Positions 8,641 through 16,320 of a DNA stretch of 64,000 bases are shown here, piece by piece (positions within the stretch are counted from its first letter, which is position 1; each line of letters starts with the position of its first letter). The stretch spans positions 9,900 through 73,899 of the forward strand of contig JAFAAW010000040.1 in the NCBI GenBank assembly GCA_023426365.1, given 5' to 3'. The position numbers and the translations under genes were made by a program. The DNA comes from Pseudomonadota bacterium. GTDB lineage: Bacteria > Pseudomonadota > Alphaproteobacteria > Rhodospirillales > Magnetospirillaceae. The notes under the pieces were generated by a model that did not search any database, was not told the DNA's origin, and was given only the letters and a program-made list of their open reading frames with translations.

Positions 8641-9366
8641 CTAGCGGTTGAGTTCGAAATAGCCGCGCGCCAGCATGATCTGGCGCACCAGCTCGTCCGG
8701 CGGGATGGGCTTGGGCAGCACCCTGGATGCCCCCATCTGGCGCACCGCCTCCAGCACACGCTCGTCCCTTTCCGCGGTCAGGATCAGCACCGGCTTGCGG
8801 CACGAGCGGTTGGCGCGGTCGCCGCGCAATTGCCGCAGGAAGTCCTCGCCGCCCATGGTGTCCATGTGCAGGTCGCACAGGATGACGTCGGGGTCCACGT
8901 CCGGCTGGCGCAGCATGTCCAGCGCCTCCTTGCCGTTGCGCGCTTCGTAGAACTTGCTGAGACGGGCCTTCGCCAGCGATTTGCGCACGATGGCGCGCAC
9001 CATTTCCTGGTCGTCCACCACCATGACATGCAGGCCCGGCTCCCCCACCTGCATGGTCAGGGCGGCGCCGTCCTTGTACTTTTCCACCAGCTTGTTGGCG
9101 GCGCGCGGCAGCGGCACCTTGTGGTCGCGACAATACTGGGTCAGCGCCTGGCCCACCTCCTCGCACGAGAAGGCGACGCGGGTGGGCACCGAACCGCGCG
9201 TCTGCGAGGGGAAGGTGACCAGCAGCGCCACATCCTGACCTGGCTCGAAGTGCAGGTGATCGGGGGGCGTGTCGGGCAGCGGCTTGTCGTTGCGCTCGCC
9301 GAAGCGGCGCATGGCATCCAGGAAATCAGCCCGGGGAAAGACGATGACGCGGCGTTCCAGAATCAT
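8641..9366 (-). CDS. Response regulator with unrecognised N-terminal domain
   Basis: A 241-residue protein with a C-terminal receiver domain (about residues 112-235). The acidic pocket is D118/D119, the phosphoacceptor is D165 (ILCDLHM), and T197 and K219 (VLPKPI) complete the switch residues. Residues 1-110 form a separate domain starting ILERRVIVFPRADF that I do not recognise; it has no helix-turn-helix and could be a binding or PilZ-like module. The order output-then-receiver is less common. The ATG at 9366 is preferred; an ATG at 9399 would add 11 residues. No kinase is adjacent. Confidence 0.85.
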   Translation of the reverse strand: MILERRVIVFPRADFLDAMRRFGERNDKPLPDTPPDHLHFEPGQDVALLVTFPSQTRGSVPTRVAFSCEEVGQALTQYCRDHKVPLPRAANKLVEKYKDGAALTMQVGEPGLHVMVVDDQEMVRAIVRKSLAKARLSKFYEARNGKEALDMLRQPDVDPDVILCDLHMDTMGGEDFLRQLRGDRANRSCRKPVLILTAERDERVLEAVRQMGASRVLPKPIPPDELVRQIMLARGYFELNR

Positions 9367-9575
9367 CCGATCGACCCCCGCCACCCACGTTGCATCCAAT
9401 CTTAATAATCGGCGGGGCTTAGCAGTACCAGAGACGGGTTGTGACTTTTTGCTGTTTATCCCTTCAATCCCAGAGCCTTTGGCACTCCGACACGGTCAGG
9501 GGCACAATGCGGCAGGCCCCCGCAGGGGCCGCCAGGGCAGAGTCTGACGATGGGTCCGCCTGGGTGGAGCGGTCT

Positions 9576-10085
9576 CTAGGCCGCAAGGCTGCGAAGGACC
9601 GATTTGGCGGCATCGCCGGCCAGCGAGTAATAGATGTGACTGCCCTTGCGACGGCACGACACCAGGCCATCGGCACGCAGGCGAGCCAGATGCTGGGACA
9701 GCGCCGACGGCTGCAAGCCGGTGGTGCGGCCCAGGTCGCCGGCGCACCGCTCGCCGTCGCTCAGTTCGCGCAGCACCTTCAGCCGGTGGGGATTGCCCAT
9801 GGCCTGCAACAGGCGGGCGGCGCGGCCCAGGTCGAATTCGCGCTCACCCGATTCGAACACCCGCGGCAGCACCCCGGCGCGGCGCAGTTCGGCCAGCGCC
9901 TCTTCGGCCTCGGCGCGGCTGAGGTAAAGGTCGGCGTCCAGCGCCCGATCCTGCAATTCACGGGCGGTCAGCGCCAAGGTCGGCCCGGAGAACACCAGCC
10001 CCGCCACCGTGACCCGCTGCGGGGTGGGAGCCAGACGGGCGCGGCGCAGGGCCTGGATACCTTCGTGCATTCCGGTGGTGGTCAT
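9576..10085 (-). CDS. ArsR-type regulator fused to a Fur-like N-terminal wing-helix
   Basis: A 169-residue transcription factor with two winged helices. Residues about 7-86 resemble the DNA-binding half of Fur: a LRRARLAPTPQR start, a VAGLVFSG helix, and a second part with EEALAELRRAGVLPRVF and a FES-GEREFDL wing. Residues 87-165 are a clear ArsR/SmtB domain with GNPHRLKVLREL, LQPSALSQHLARLRADGLV and a KGSHIYYSL wing. Fur's C-terminal metal and dimer domain is missing. C114 and C144 are the only cysteines. A Fur-box-like palindrome lies 27-45 bases upstream of the start. Function is inferred to be metal, redox or iron-linked regulation; targets are unknown. Confidence 0.85.
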   Translation of the reverse strand: MTTTGMHEGIQALRRARLAPTPQRVTVAGLVFSGPTLALTARELQDRALDADLYLSRAEAEEALAELRRAGVLPRVFESGEREFDLGRAARLLQAMGNPHRLKVLRELSDGERCAGDLGRTTGLQPSALSQHLARLRADGLVSCRRKGSHIYYSLAGDAAKSVLRSLAA

Positions 10086-10111
10086 GGGGAGTCTCTCCTG
10101 CCTCGATATGC

Positions 10112-10130
10112 GAAAATGATAATCATTCGC
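10112..10130. promoter_or_regulatory. Fur-box-like operator
   Basis: The core AATGATAATCATT (10115-10127) is a perfect 13-base palindrome, and the 19-base site matches 16 of 19 positions of the classic Fur consensus GATAATGATAATCATTATC. It lies 27-45 bases upstream of the ArsR-fusion start, where it could control that gene. The upstream neighbour (DUF1476 gene) reads the same way, so no divergent gene uses this site. Confidence 0.75.
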
Positions 10131-10238
10131 ATGAAGAAGGCAAGCGGGAATCGCATGCTACCCCCCATTCCGCCGGCCAGCCCAGGCCATCCCCGCCGCC
10201 CACGGCGGAGGGCGGATGGAAGCGCGCGGCATCGCGGA

Positions 10239-10583
10239 TCAGTGTTTCTTGCGCTCGTTCAGCAATTGGCGTCGCGCTTCGTGCAGCAGATGGGCCAGCT
10301 TTTCGCGGATTTCGTGGGCGCCCACCTTGCCATGCAGGTCGCGGGTCAGGCGGCCGACCACGCGATCCTCGGCATCGGCGCCCGCCCCCTGGCGGGCCTG
10401 CGCGTCGGCGCCGGGACCGGTGCCATGGGCCAGTTCGCGGGCGTAGTCCTGGGCGGCGTGGCCGATCAGGCCGAGCAGTTCGGCCGCCCACATTCCCGCC
10501 ATGCGATCGCGATGGTGACGCGCCTGGCTGTCAAGGTCGGGCGCCGGGTTGGCAGCCGTGGCTTTGTTGCGGTCGAACAGCAT
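10239..10583 (-). CDS. DUF1476 protein, divergent ATP synthase zeta-type
   Basis: A 114-residue protein of the DUF1476 family, whose known member, the zeta subunit of Paracoccus, inhibits F1-ATPase. The matching parts are GMWAAELLGLIGHAAQDYAREL, then VVGRLTRDL and the C-terminal EIREKLAHLLHEARRQLLNE. The N-terminal segment (MLFDRNKATAANPAPDLDSQ) is reduced compared with the conserved FDDREKAFEAKFAHD-type inhibitory region, and the middle has an Ala/Gly-rich insertion. It is probably a paralogue whose inhibitory function cannot be assumed. The start ATG at 10583 has GGGAGG 6 bases upstream. Confidence 0.8.
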   Translation of the reverse strand: MLFDRNKATAANPAPDLDSQARHHRDRMAGMWAAELLGLIGHAAQDYARELAHGTGPGADAQARQGAGADAEDRVVGRLTRDLHGKVGAHEIREKLAHLLHEARRQLLNERKKH

Positions 10584-10887
10584 GGGAGACCTCCCATCGG
10601 ACTGGACGTTGGCTTCAGTGTACTCTCAAGCGGGTAGCAGCAAAAGCACCACCGACTGCATACCTCGGGCATGGCGCCCGCGCGGCTTGCCCAGCACGCC
10701 AGCGCGCCTTGATCGAAACGCCCGCGCGGCGTGCCGGGCACGCCGCCGCCCCCGCTCGCGCCGCCCTTCCGCCTGGGTTCCGAGCGGCCCGGCGGGCGGG
10801 ATGTGGGCGGGGCCTTGCTCCGCCCTTTCCAAATGCCGCTCAAGGCCCTATGTTCCGGCAGGTTCCGACAGGCCCTTGAAAAGTGAC
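10584..10887. other. 304-base intergenic region between the DUF1476 gene and lepA
   Basis: No convincing gene. It holds two GC-rich hairpins: 10726-10746 (9-bp stem, CGG loop) and 10805-10825 (9-bp stem with one mismatch) followed by TTTCC. Both lie upstream of lepA. Promoters for the two divergent genes must be here, but I cannot pick them out with confidence. Confidence 0.6.
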
Positions 10888-12690
10888 ATGACCAAGCTCG
10901 ACCACATCCGCAACTTCGCCATCATCGCCCATATCGACCACGGCAAGTCGACCCTGGCCGACCGCCTGATCCAGCAATGCGGCGCCATCGAAGCGCGCGA
11001 GATGAAGGACCAGATCCTCGACTCGATGGATATCGAGCGCGAGCGCGGCATCACCATCAAGGCCCAGACGGTGCGCCTCAACTACAAGGCCAAGGACGGC
11101 AAGATCTATCAGTTGAATCTGATGGACACCCCCGGCCACGTGGACTTCGCCTACGAGGTCAGCCGTTCGCTGGCCGCCTGCGAAGGCTCGATCCTGGTGG
11201 TGGACGCCAGCCAGGGCGTCGAGGCGCAGACGCTGGCCAACGTCTATCAGGCGCTGGACGCCGGCCACGAGATCGTGCCCGTGCTCAACAAGATCGACCT
11301 GCCGGCGGCCGAACCCGAGCGCGTCAAGGAGCAGATCGAGGACGTGATCGGCCTGGACGCGTCCGACGCGGTGATGATCTCGGCCAAGTCGGGCATCGGC
11401 ATCGAGGACGTGCTGGAGGCCCTGGTCACCCGCCTGCCGCCGCCGGTGGGCGACGACAAGGCCGAGCTGCAGGCGCTGCTGGTGGATTCCTGGTACGACG
11501 CCTATCTGGGCGTCATCATCCTGGTGCGCGTGAAGAACGGCGTGCTCAAGCGCGGCCAGAAGATCCGCATGATGGCCTCGGGCGCCGCCTACGAGGTGGA
11601 TTCGGTCGGCTACTTCACCCCCAAGATGGTCAAGTGCGACGCGCTGTATCCGGGCGAGATGGGCTTCATCACCGCCGGCATCAAGGCGGTGGCCGACACC
11701 AACGTGGGCGATACCATCACCGACGACAAGAAGCCCGCGCCGGTGGCGCTGGCCGGCTTCAAGCCCAGCGTGCCGGTGGTGTGGTGCGGCCTGTTCCCCA
11801 TCGACGCCGCCGATTACGAGGATCTGCGCGACTCTCTCGCCAAGCTGCGCCTGAATGACGCCAGCTTCCAGTACGAGCCGGAAACCTCGCTGGCGCTGGG
11901 CTTCGGCTTCCGCTGCGGCTTCCTGGGCCTGCTGCACCTGGAGATCATCCAGGAGCGCCTGGAGCGCGAGTTCAACCTGGACCTGATCACCACCGCGCCC
12001 AGCGTGGTGTACCGCATCCACATGACCAACGGCGAGGTGATGGAGCTGCACAATCCGGCCGACATGCCGGATCAGGCCCGCATCGACCACATCGACGAGC
12101 CGTGGATCAAGGCCACCATCATGGTGCCCGACGAGTATCTGGGGCCGATCCTGCAATTGTGCACCGAGCGGCGCGGCCAGCAGATCGACCTGACCTATGC
12201 CGGCAACCGCGCCATGGCGGTCTACAAGCTGCCGCTGAACGAGGTGGTGTTCGACTTCTACGACCGCCTGAAATCCATCAGCCGCGGCTATGCCAGCTTC
12301 GATTATGAAATCGACAGCTACGCCGAAAGCGATCTGGTCAAGGTCTCGATCCTCGTCAACCAGGAGCCGGTGGACGCGCTGGCCTTCATCTCGCACCGCG
12401 CCAATTCCGAAAGCCGCGGCCGCAGCATCTGCCTGCGCCTCAAGGAACTGATCCCGCGCCAGATGTTCCAGATCGCCATCCAGGCCGCCATCGGCGGCCG
12501 CATCGTGGCGCGCGAAAGCATCAGCGCGCTGCGCAAGGACGTGCTGGCCAAGTGCTATGGCGGCGACGTCAGCCGCAAGCGCAAGCTGCTGGAGAAGCAG
12601 AAGGAAGGCAAGAAGCGCATGCGCCAGTTCGGCAAGGTGGAAATCCCGCAATCCGCCTTCCTGGCCGCGCTCAAGATGGGCGACGACTGA
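10888..12690 (+). CDS. lepA: Elongation factor 4 (LepA)
   Basis: Ribosome-associated GTPase related to EF-G, linked to translation and ribosome assembly. The 600-residue length is normal. The GTPase motifs are AHIDHGKST (P-loop), RERGITIKAQ (switch I), DTPGHVDF and NKIDLP; the C-terminal EF4-specific domain ends GKKRMRQFGKVEIPQSAF. The frame is open 339 bases further upstream, but the family N-terminus (TKLDHIRNFAIIAHIDHGKS) begins at this ATG. It is a single gene followed by a strong terminator. Confidence 0.98.
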   Translation: MTKLDHIRNFAIIAHIDHGKSTLADRLIQQCGAIEAREMKDQILDSMDIERERGITIKAQTVRLNYKAKDGKIYQLNLMDTPGHVDFAYEVSRSLAACEGSILVVDASQGVEAQTLANVYQALDAGHEIVPVLNKIDLPAAEPERVKEQIEDVIGLDASDAVMISAKSGIGIEDVLEALVTRLPPPVGDDKAELQALLVDSWYDAYLGVIILVRVKNGVLKRGQKIRMMASGAAYEVDSVGYFTPKMVKCDALYPGEMGFITAGIKAVADTNVGDTITDDKKPAPVALAGFKPSVPVVWCGLFPIDAADYEDLRDSLAKLRLNDASFQYEPETSLALGFGFRCGFLGLLHLEIIQERLEREFNLDLITTAPSVVYRIHMTNGEVMELHNPADMPDQARIDHIDEPWIKATIMVPDEYLGPILQLCTERRGQQIDLTYAGNRAMAVYKLPLNEVVFDFYDRLKSISRGYASFDYEIDSYAESDLVKVSILVNQEPVDALAFISHRANSESRGRSICLRLKELIPRQMFQIAIQAAIGGRIVARESISALRKDVLAKCYGGDVSRKRKLLEKQKEGKKRMRQFGKVEIPQSAFLAALKMGDD

Positions 12691-12719
12691 CCGCCGCCGC
12701 ACCGTCTTGATGCCTGAAA

Positions 12720-12759
12720 AACGAAAGGCCGCCGGATCCGCCCGGCGGCCTTTTTCGTT
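12720..12759 (+). terminator. Rho-independent terminator of lepA
   Basis: AAAGGCCGCCGG (12724-12735), a 6-base loop, then CCGGCGGCC (12742-12750) followed by TTTTT. The outer AACGAAA and CGTT also pair, so it may work on both strands; the small gene at 12820 converges on it. Confidence 0.92.
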
Positions 12760-12819
12760 GTTTCGGTCGTTCGGCCGTGCGGTTGCGCGCCCAGGGGCGC
12801 AAGCCGCCGCCCGGCGCCG

Positions 12820-13113
12820 TCAGGAGCGGCGGAAGCGGAACCGCTTGGCGCGCTTGCGGCATCCCACCAGCAAGGCGGTGCCCATGACGCCCATCACCAC
12901 CCAGGCGGGGGTGTCGAGCAAGGCTTCCTCGAGCGAGCCGACCAGGGACACCCCTTCGCCGAATTCCGGTTCGCCGCCTGTCAGCAGGGTGTACACGTCG
13001 GCTGTGATGATCCCGACATATTCGGCCGGCCCCAACGCCATAACCGCATCGACGGACGCCATGATGACGGTCAAGCCGATCAGCACCCACCCCAACAGAC
13101 GACCGAACAGCAT
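12820..13113 (-). CDS. Small two-span membrane protein, unknown
   Basis: A 97-residue protein with a hydrophobic N-terminal segment (about 5-27), a second one at about 69-85 (PAWVVMGVMGTALLVG), and a strongly basic tail CRKRAKRFRFRRS that should lie in the cytoplasm. I do not recognise the family. The ATG at 13113 begins right at the first membrane span and is preferred over a start at 13221 that would add 36 polar residues. A perfect palindrome lies about 60 bases upstream. It is convergent with lepA. Confidence 0.6.
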   Translation of the reverse strand: MLFGRLLGWVLIGLTVIMASVDAVMALGPAEYVGIITADVYTLLTGGEPEFGEGVSLVGSLEEALLDTPAWVVMGVMGTALLVGCRKRAKRFRFRRS

Positions 13114-13171
13114 CCTCGACTCCGGCCTTATAGACAGCGACTTTCGTTTGGTTGCTAAGGTTTGCACCCGA

Positions 13172-13188
13172 GTTGAATAAAATTCAAC
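13172..13188. promoter_or_regulatory. Perfect 17-base palindrome, operator candidate
   Basis: GTTGAAT-AAA-ATTCAAC, AT-rich in a GC-rich region, lies 59-75 bases upstream of the small membrane protein (minus strand) and 122 bases before tRNA-Ser (plus strand). The cognate regulator is unknown. Confidence 0.5.
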
Positions 13189-13309
13189 GGTTTTCCGACT
13201 CGTCGTGGTTGCACGATACATGCGCCGGCCTGAAAAAGTGGGGTTGCGGCCTGCCCCTGCTTTGTGTATTTTCCGCGCTTCGTCGGGTCCGGCATCGGAC
13301 CGACGCGAC

Positions 13310-13400
13310 GGAGGGGTGGCCGAGCGGTCGAAGGCGCACGCCTGGAAAGTGTGTATAGGTCAAAAGCCTATCGCGGGTTCGAATCCCGCCCCCTCCGCCA
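13310..13400 (+). tRNA. tRNA-Ser (GGA)
   Basis: A 91-base class II tRNA. The acceptor stem GGAGGGG (13310-13316) pairs with CCCCTCC (13390-13396), followed by G and an encoded CCA end. The anticodon loop CTGGAAA gives GGA, a long variable arm (TATAGGTCAAAAGCCTAT) follows, and the T loop GGTTCGAATCC is intact. It reads UCC/UCU serine codons. Confidence 0.98.
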
Positions 13401-13486
13401 CTTTTCCCCGATGGGAATTCCCTGAAAAACCGGAACGACGACCTGCAGGACCGCGGGGCCGATGGGCCGCCATCCTTGCAGGCCTG

Positions 13487-13523
13487 TGCCTATACCTTGG
13501 GATAGGCATCTTCCGACTTTTTT
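13487..13523 (+). terminator. Possible terminator after tRNA-Ser
   Basis: The stem TGCCTAT (13487-13493) with ATAGGCA (13502-13508) is followed, 8 bases later, by a run of Ts at about 13517-13523. It is about 90 bases beyond the tRNA. The offset T-run makes it a weak call. Confidence 0.35.
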
Positions 13524-13637
13524 CCATGCCGTTCATCGCCCGTTTGAGACTCGGCCCCAGGTCCACGCCATAGTGCCGGAGGAAGGGGCTGTTCGTGGGG
13601 AACGGACAGCCGTGGCTATGAATGGGCGATTTCAAAC

Positions 13638-13835
13638 ATGACCGACAGCGGACGCATGTGCGGTAACTGCGTGTTTTGGCGCGCGCGTGGCGGCGACGGC
13701 GATGGGCCGGCGCGGGGGCGCTGCCGCGCCCGCCTGCTGGAATTCTCCGGTCCGGGCCAGGCGGTGATGACCCAGTCGGATTTCGTCTGCGGCCAATGGT
13801 GCGGCAGGACCGGCCTGCCCGACGCCGCCGAATAG
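13638..13835 (+). CDS. Small cysteine-rich protein
   Basis: A 65-residue protein with five cysteines: CGNC near the N-terminus, GRCR in the middle and CGQWC near the end. The spacing resembles small zinc- or iron-binding proteins of the type CxxCxFW...GxCR...xxWCGxF that I recall from proteobacteria. It has no signal peptide or DNA-binding motif. The ribosome binding site is weak. It stands between tRNA-Ser and the hydrolase gene. Function is unknown; metal binding is inferred from the cysteines. Confidence 0.6.
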   Translation: MTDSGRMCGNCVFWRARGGDGDGPARGRCRARLLEFSGPGQAVMTQSDFVCGQWCGRTGLPDAAE

Positions 13836-13927
13836 CACGGCGTCTCGGTTCCGGCGAAAGAGACCGTGTCCGCCGGGCGTCCATGGTGGTAGAAAGGGAC
13901 CGTCCCGCCCACCAGGGAGTGCAGGCC

Positions 13928-14788
13928 ATGAAGGACGACATCGCCAGTCTGCTGCATCACCCGTCACGCCGTGCCTTTTTGGGCACCGCCCTGGCCGCTA
14001 CCGGCTTTGCGCTGGCCGCCGGCCAGGCACAGGCCGGCGCCATCGCCACCGACGCCGCCGGGCTGGATGCCGGGCCGGTGCTGATCCCCGCCCGCGACCG
14101 CGACTTGCCCGCCTATGCGGCGCGCCCCAGGGGCGGCGCCCGGGTGCCGGTGGTGATGGTGATCCAGGAAATATTCGGCGTGCATGAACACATCCGCGAC
14201 GTCTGCCGCCGGCTGGCCAAGCTGGGCTATCTGGCGGTGGCGCCGGAGCTGTTCGTGCGCCAGGGCGATCCCAGCACGCTGTCCGACATCCCCACCCTGA
14301 TGCAGACCATCGTCGCCAAGGTGCCCGACGAGCAGGTGATGGCCGATTTGGACGCCGCCGCCGACTGGGCGGCGAAAAGCGCCGGCGGCGACGCTAATCG
14401 CCTGGGCATGACCGGCTTTTGCTGGGGCGGGCGCGTCACCTGGCTGTACGCCGCCCACAACCCGAACCTGAAGGCCGGCGTCGCCTGGTACGGCCGCCTT
14501 GAGGGACAGGCGTCAGGCAACACCCCGCGCCATCCGCTGGAGCTGGCATCCGCGCTGAAGGCGCCCGTTCTGGGCCTTTATGGCGGCGCCGACCAGGGCA
14601 TCCCGCTGGACAGTGTGGAGCGCATGCGCGCGGCGCTGAAGGCGGCCGGGGGACGGTCCGAGATCGTCGTCTATGACGGCGCGCCGCATGCTTTTCACGC
14701 CGATTACCGCCCCAGCTATCGCGAACAGCCGGCCAAGGACGGCTGGGCGCGCATGCTGGCGTGGTTCAAGGGCCACGGCGTCGGCTGA
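13928..14788 (+). CDS. Exported dienelactone hydrolase family protein
   Basis: An alpha/beta hydrolase of the dienelactone hydrolase family with 286 residues. The catalytic triad is C165 (GFCWGG), D222 (GGADQG) and H254 (GAPHAFH). The N-terminus has a twin-arginine signal (PSRRAFLGTALAATGFALA) with a cut site near AQA, so the enzyme is folded before export to the periplasm. The natural substrate is not evident; carboxymethylenebutenolidase is the type activity, but no chlorocatechol genes are nearby. An ATG at 13928 starts the signal peptide; the open frame upstream belongs to no family. Confidence 0.93.
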   Translation: MKDDIASLLHHPSRRAFLGTALAATGFALAAGQAQAGAIATDAAGLDAGPVLIPARDRDLPAYAARPRGGARVPVVMVIQEIFGVHEHIRDVCRRLAKLGYLAVAPELFVRQGDPSTLSDIPTLMQTIVAKVPDEQVMADLDAAADWAAKSAGGDANRLGMTGFCWGGRVTWLYAAHNPNLKAGVAWYGRLEGQASGNTPRHPLELASALKAPVLGLYGGADQGIPLDSVERMRAALKAAGGRSEIVVYDGAPHAFHADYRPSYREQPAKDGWARMLAWFKGHGVG

Positions 14789-14794
14789 CGCGCG

Positions 14795-16165
14795 TCAGCC
14801 CAGCAGGCCCAGACGGTCGCGCAGACTCCAGCGCCCGACCACCAGGGCGGCCACGATGCCGAGTCCGACCGCCAGGGCGATCCACACCCCCTGGCCGCCC
14901 AGCCCGCCCCAGAAGGCCAGCGCCGCGCCCAACGGGATGGACACCAGCCAATAGCCGAAGCCGGCGAACAGCATGGGCACCTTGGTGTCCTTGAGTCCGC
15001 GCAGCGCGCCCGCCCCCACCACCTGGGCGCCGTCCACCACCTGGAACATGGCGGCGATGGCCAGGAAGCTGACCGCCAACGCCACCACCGGCACCGATTG
15101 CGGCAGCGAGGTGTCGAGGAACAGCCCGACGATGGGCCGCGCCGCCACCGTCAGCAGCAGCGCCGTGCAGGCCATGAAGCCGGTGCCCAAGCCGAGCGCC
15201 ACCCAGCCGGCGCGGCGCACGCCGCCGACATCGCCCGCCCCGGCCGCCAGCCCCACCCGCACGGTGGCCGCATGGCTCATGCCCAGCGGCACCATGAAGG
15301 TGACCGACGCCACCTGCAGCGCGATGGCGTGGGCGGCCACCGCATCGGTGGAGATCAGGCCCATCAGGAAGGCGGCGGCGTTGAACCCCGTCACCTCGAA
15401 CGCCATGGCCAGCGCCATGGGCACGCCGATGCGCACCAGCTCGCGGAACTTGGGCCAGTCGGCGCGCCACCAATTGCCCAGGATGTGATAGCGGCGGAAG
15501 CGACGGTCCCAATACAGGAAGGCCACCAGCGCCAGCGCCATGCAGGTGTACGACAGCGTCGAGGAGACGCCCGCCCCGACCACGCCCAGGCGCGGCGCCC
15601 CCCAATGGCCGAACATCAGCACCCAGTTGGAGGCCACGTGCAGGATCACCCCCGCCCAACTGACCACCATGCTGGCGCGCGGGCGCTGTTGCGCCGCCAG
15701 GAACGACCGCAGCACCACCACCCACAGGGCGGGCAGCACGCTCCATTGCAGGGCGCGGATATAGGCGGCGGCCGAGGCCGACAGGTCCGCCTGCTGCCCC
15801 AGCAGCAGCAGCAAGGCCTCGGCATGCCACAGCACGGCCCAGCATATCAGCGCATAGGCCGACACCACCCACAGCCCCTGGCGGGTGACGCGGCGGCATT
15901 CGCGCACTTCGTGGCGATGGCGGCCAAGGGTCTGGGCCAAGAGCGGCGACGACGCCATGCCCAGACCGAAACCGGGAATGAGCGCGGCGAAGAACAAGCC
16001 GGTGCCCAGGGCGCCGGCCGCCAATTCGGCCGGTCCCAGCCATCCCATCATCAGGGTGTCGGTGGTGCCGATGGCGATTTGCGCCAGATTGGTCAGAATC
16101 AGCGGCCAGCCCAGCGACAGGGTGGCCAGCACTTCGGTGCGCCAAGGACGGGGATTTGCGGACAT
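14795..16165 (-). CDS. MATE family multidrug/cation antiporter
   Basis: A 456-residue inner-membrane protein with 12 predicted spans and two homologous halves, as in NorM-type exporters. Typical segments are LGWPLILTNLAQIAIGTTDTLMMG at the N-terminus, the MSHAATVRVG loop of the second half and FQVVDGAQVVGAGALRGL. It exports cationic drugs or metabolites against a Na+ or H+ gradient; the substrate is not predictable. The ATG at 16165 fits the family start; the open frame upstream adds junk. It is convergent with the hydrolase gene (6-base gap). Confidence 0.93.
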   Translation of the reverse strand: MSANPRPWRTEVLATLSLGWPLILTNLAQIAIGTTDTLMMGWLGPAELAAGALGTGLFFAALIPGFGLGMASSPLLAQTLGRHRHEVRECRRVTRQGLWVVSAYALICWAVLWHAEALLLLLGQQADLSASAAAYIRALQWSVLPALWVVVLRSFLAAQQRPRASMVVSWAGVILHVASNWVLMFGHWGAPRLGVVGAGVSSTLSYTCMALALVAFLYWDRRFRRYHILGNWWRADWPKFRELVRIGVPMALAMAFEVTGFNAAAFLMGLISTDAVAAHAIALQVASVTFMVPLGMSHAATVRVGLAAGAGDVGGVRRAGWVALGLGTGFMACTALLLTVAARPIVGLFLDTSLPQSVPVVALAVSFLAIAAMFQVVDGAQVVGAGALRGLKDTKVPMLFAGFGYWLVSIPLGAALAFWGGLGGQGVWIALAVGLGIVAALVVGRWSLRDRLGLLG

Positions 16166-16320
16166 GGGCCGGCTTATACACCCCCGCCCCCGGCGCCGCC
16201 AGCCGTTGCCTGCGTGCATGGATCGGGCGGCGGAACACGACCCGTCACCAATCGCGCATGGACTCCGGCCCGCGACCTGTCGTACCACTATTGGCAGGCA
16301 GGCGAGACGAAGGTACAGGG

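Noticed and set aside
9525..9540. Hairpin GGCCCC-CGCA-GGGGCC downstream of the Fur-like/ArsR gene
   Set aside because: Six base pairs of G/C with no T-run; too common in this sequence to call a terminator.
10549..10887. An open N-terminal extension of lepA of 113 codons
   Set aside because: LepA proteins are about 600 residues and start at MTKLDHIRNFAII; the extension is low-complexity and crosses two hairpins.
13360..13941. A 193-codon minus-strand frame next to tRNA-Ser
   Set aside because: It begins opposite the start of the dienelactone hydrolase gene and ends inside the tRNA; arginine- and proline-rich shadow sequence with no family match.
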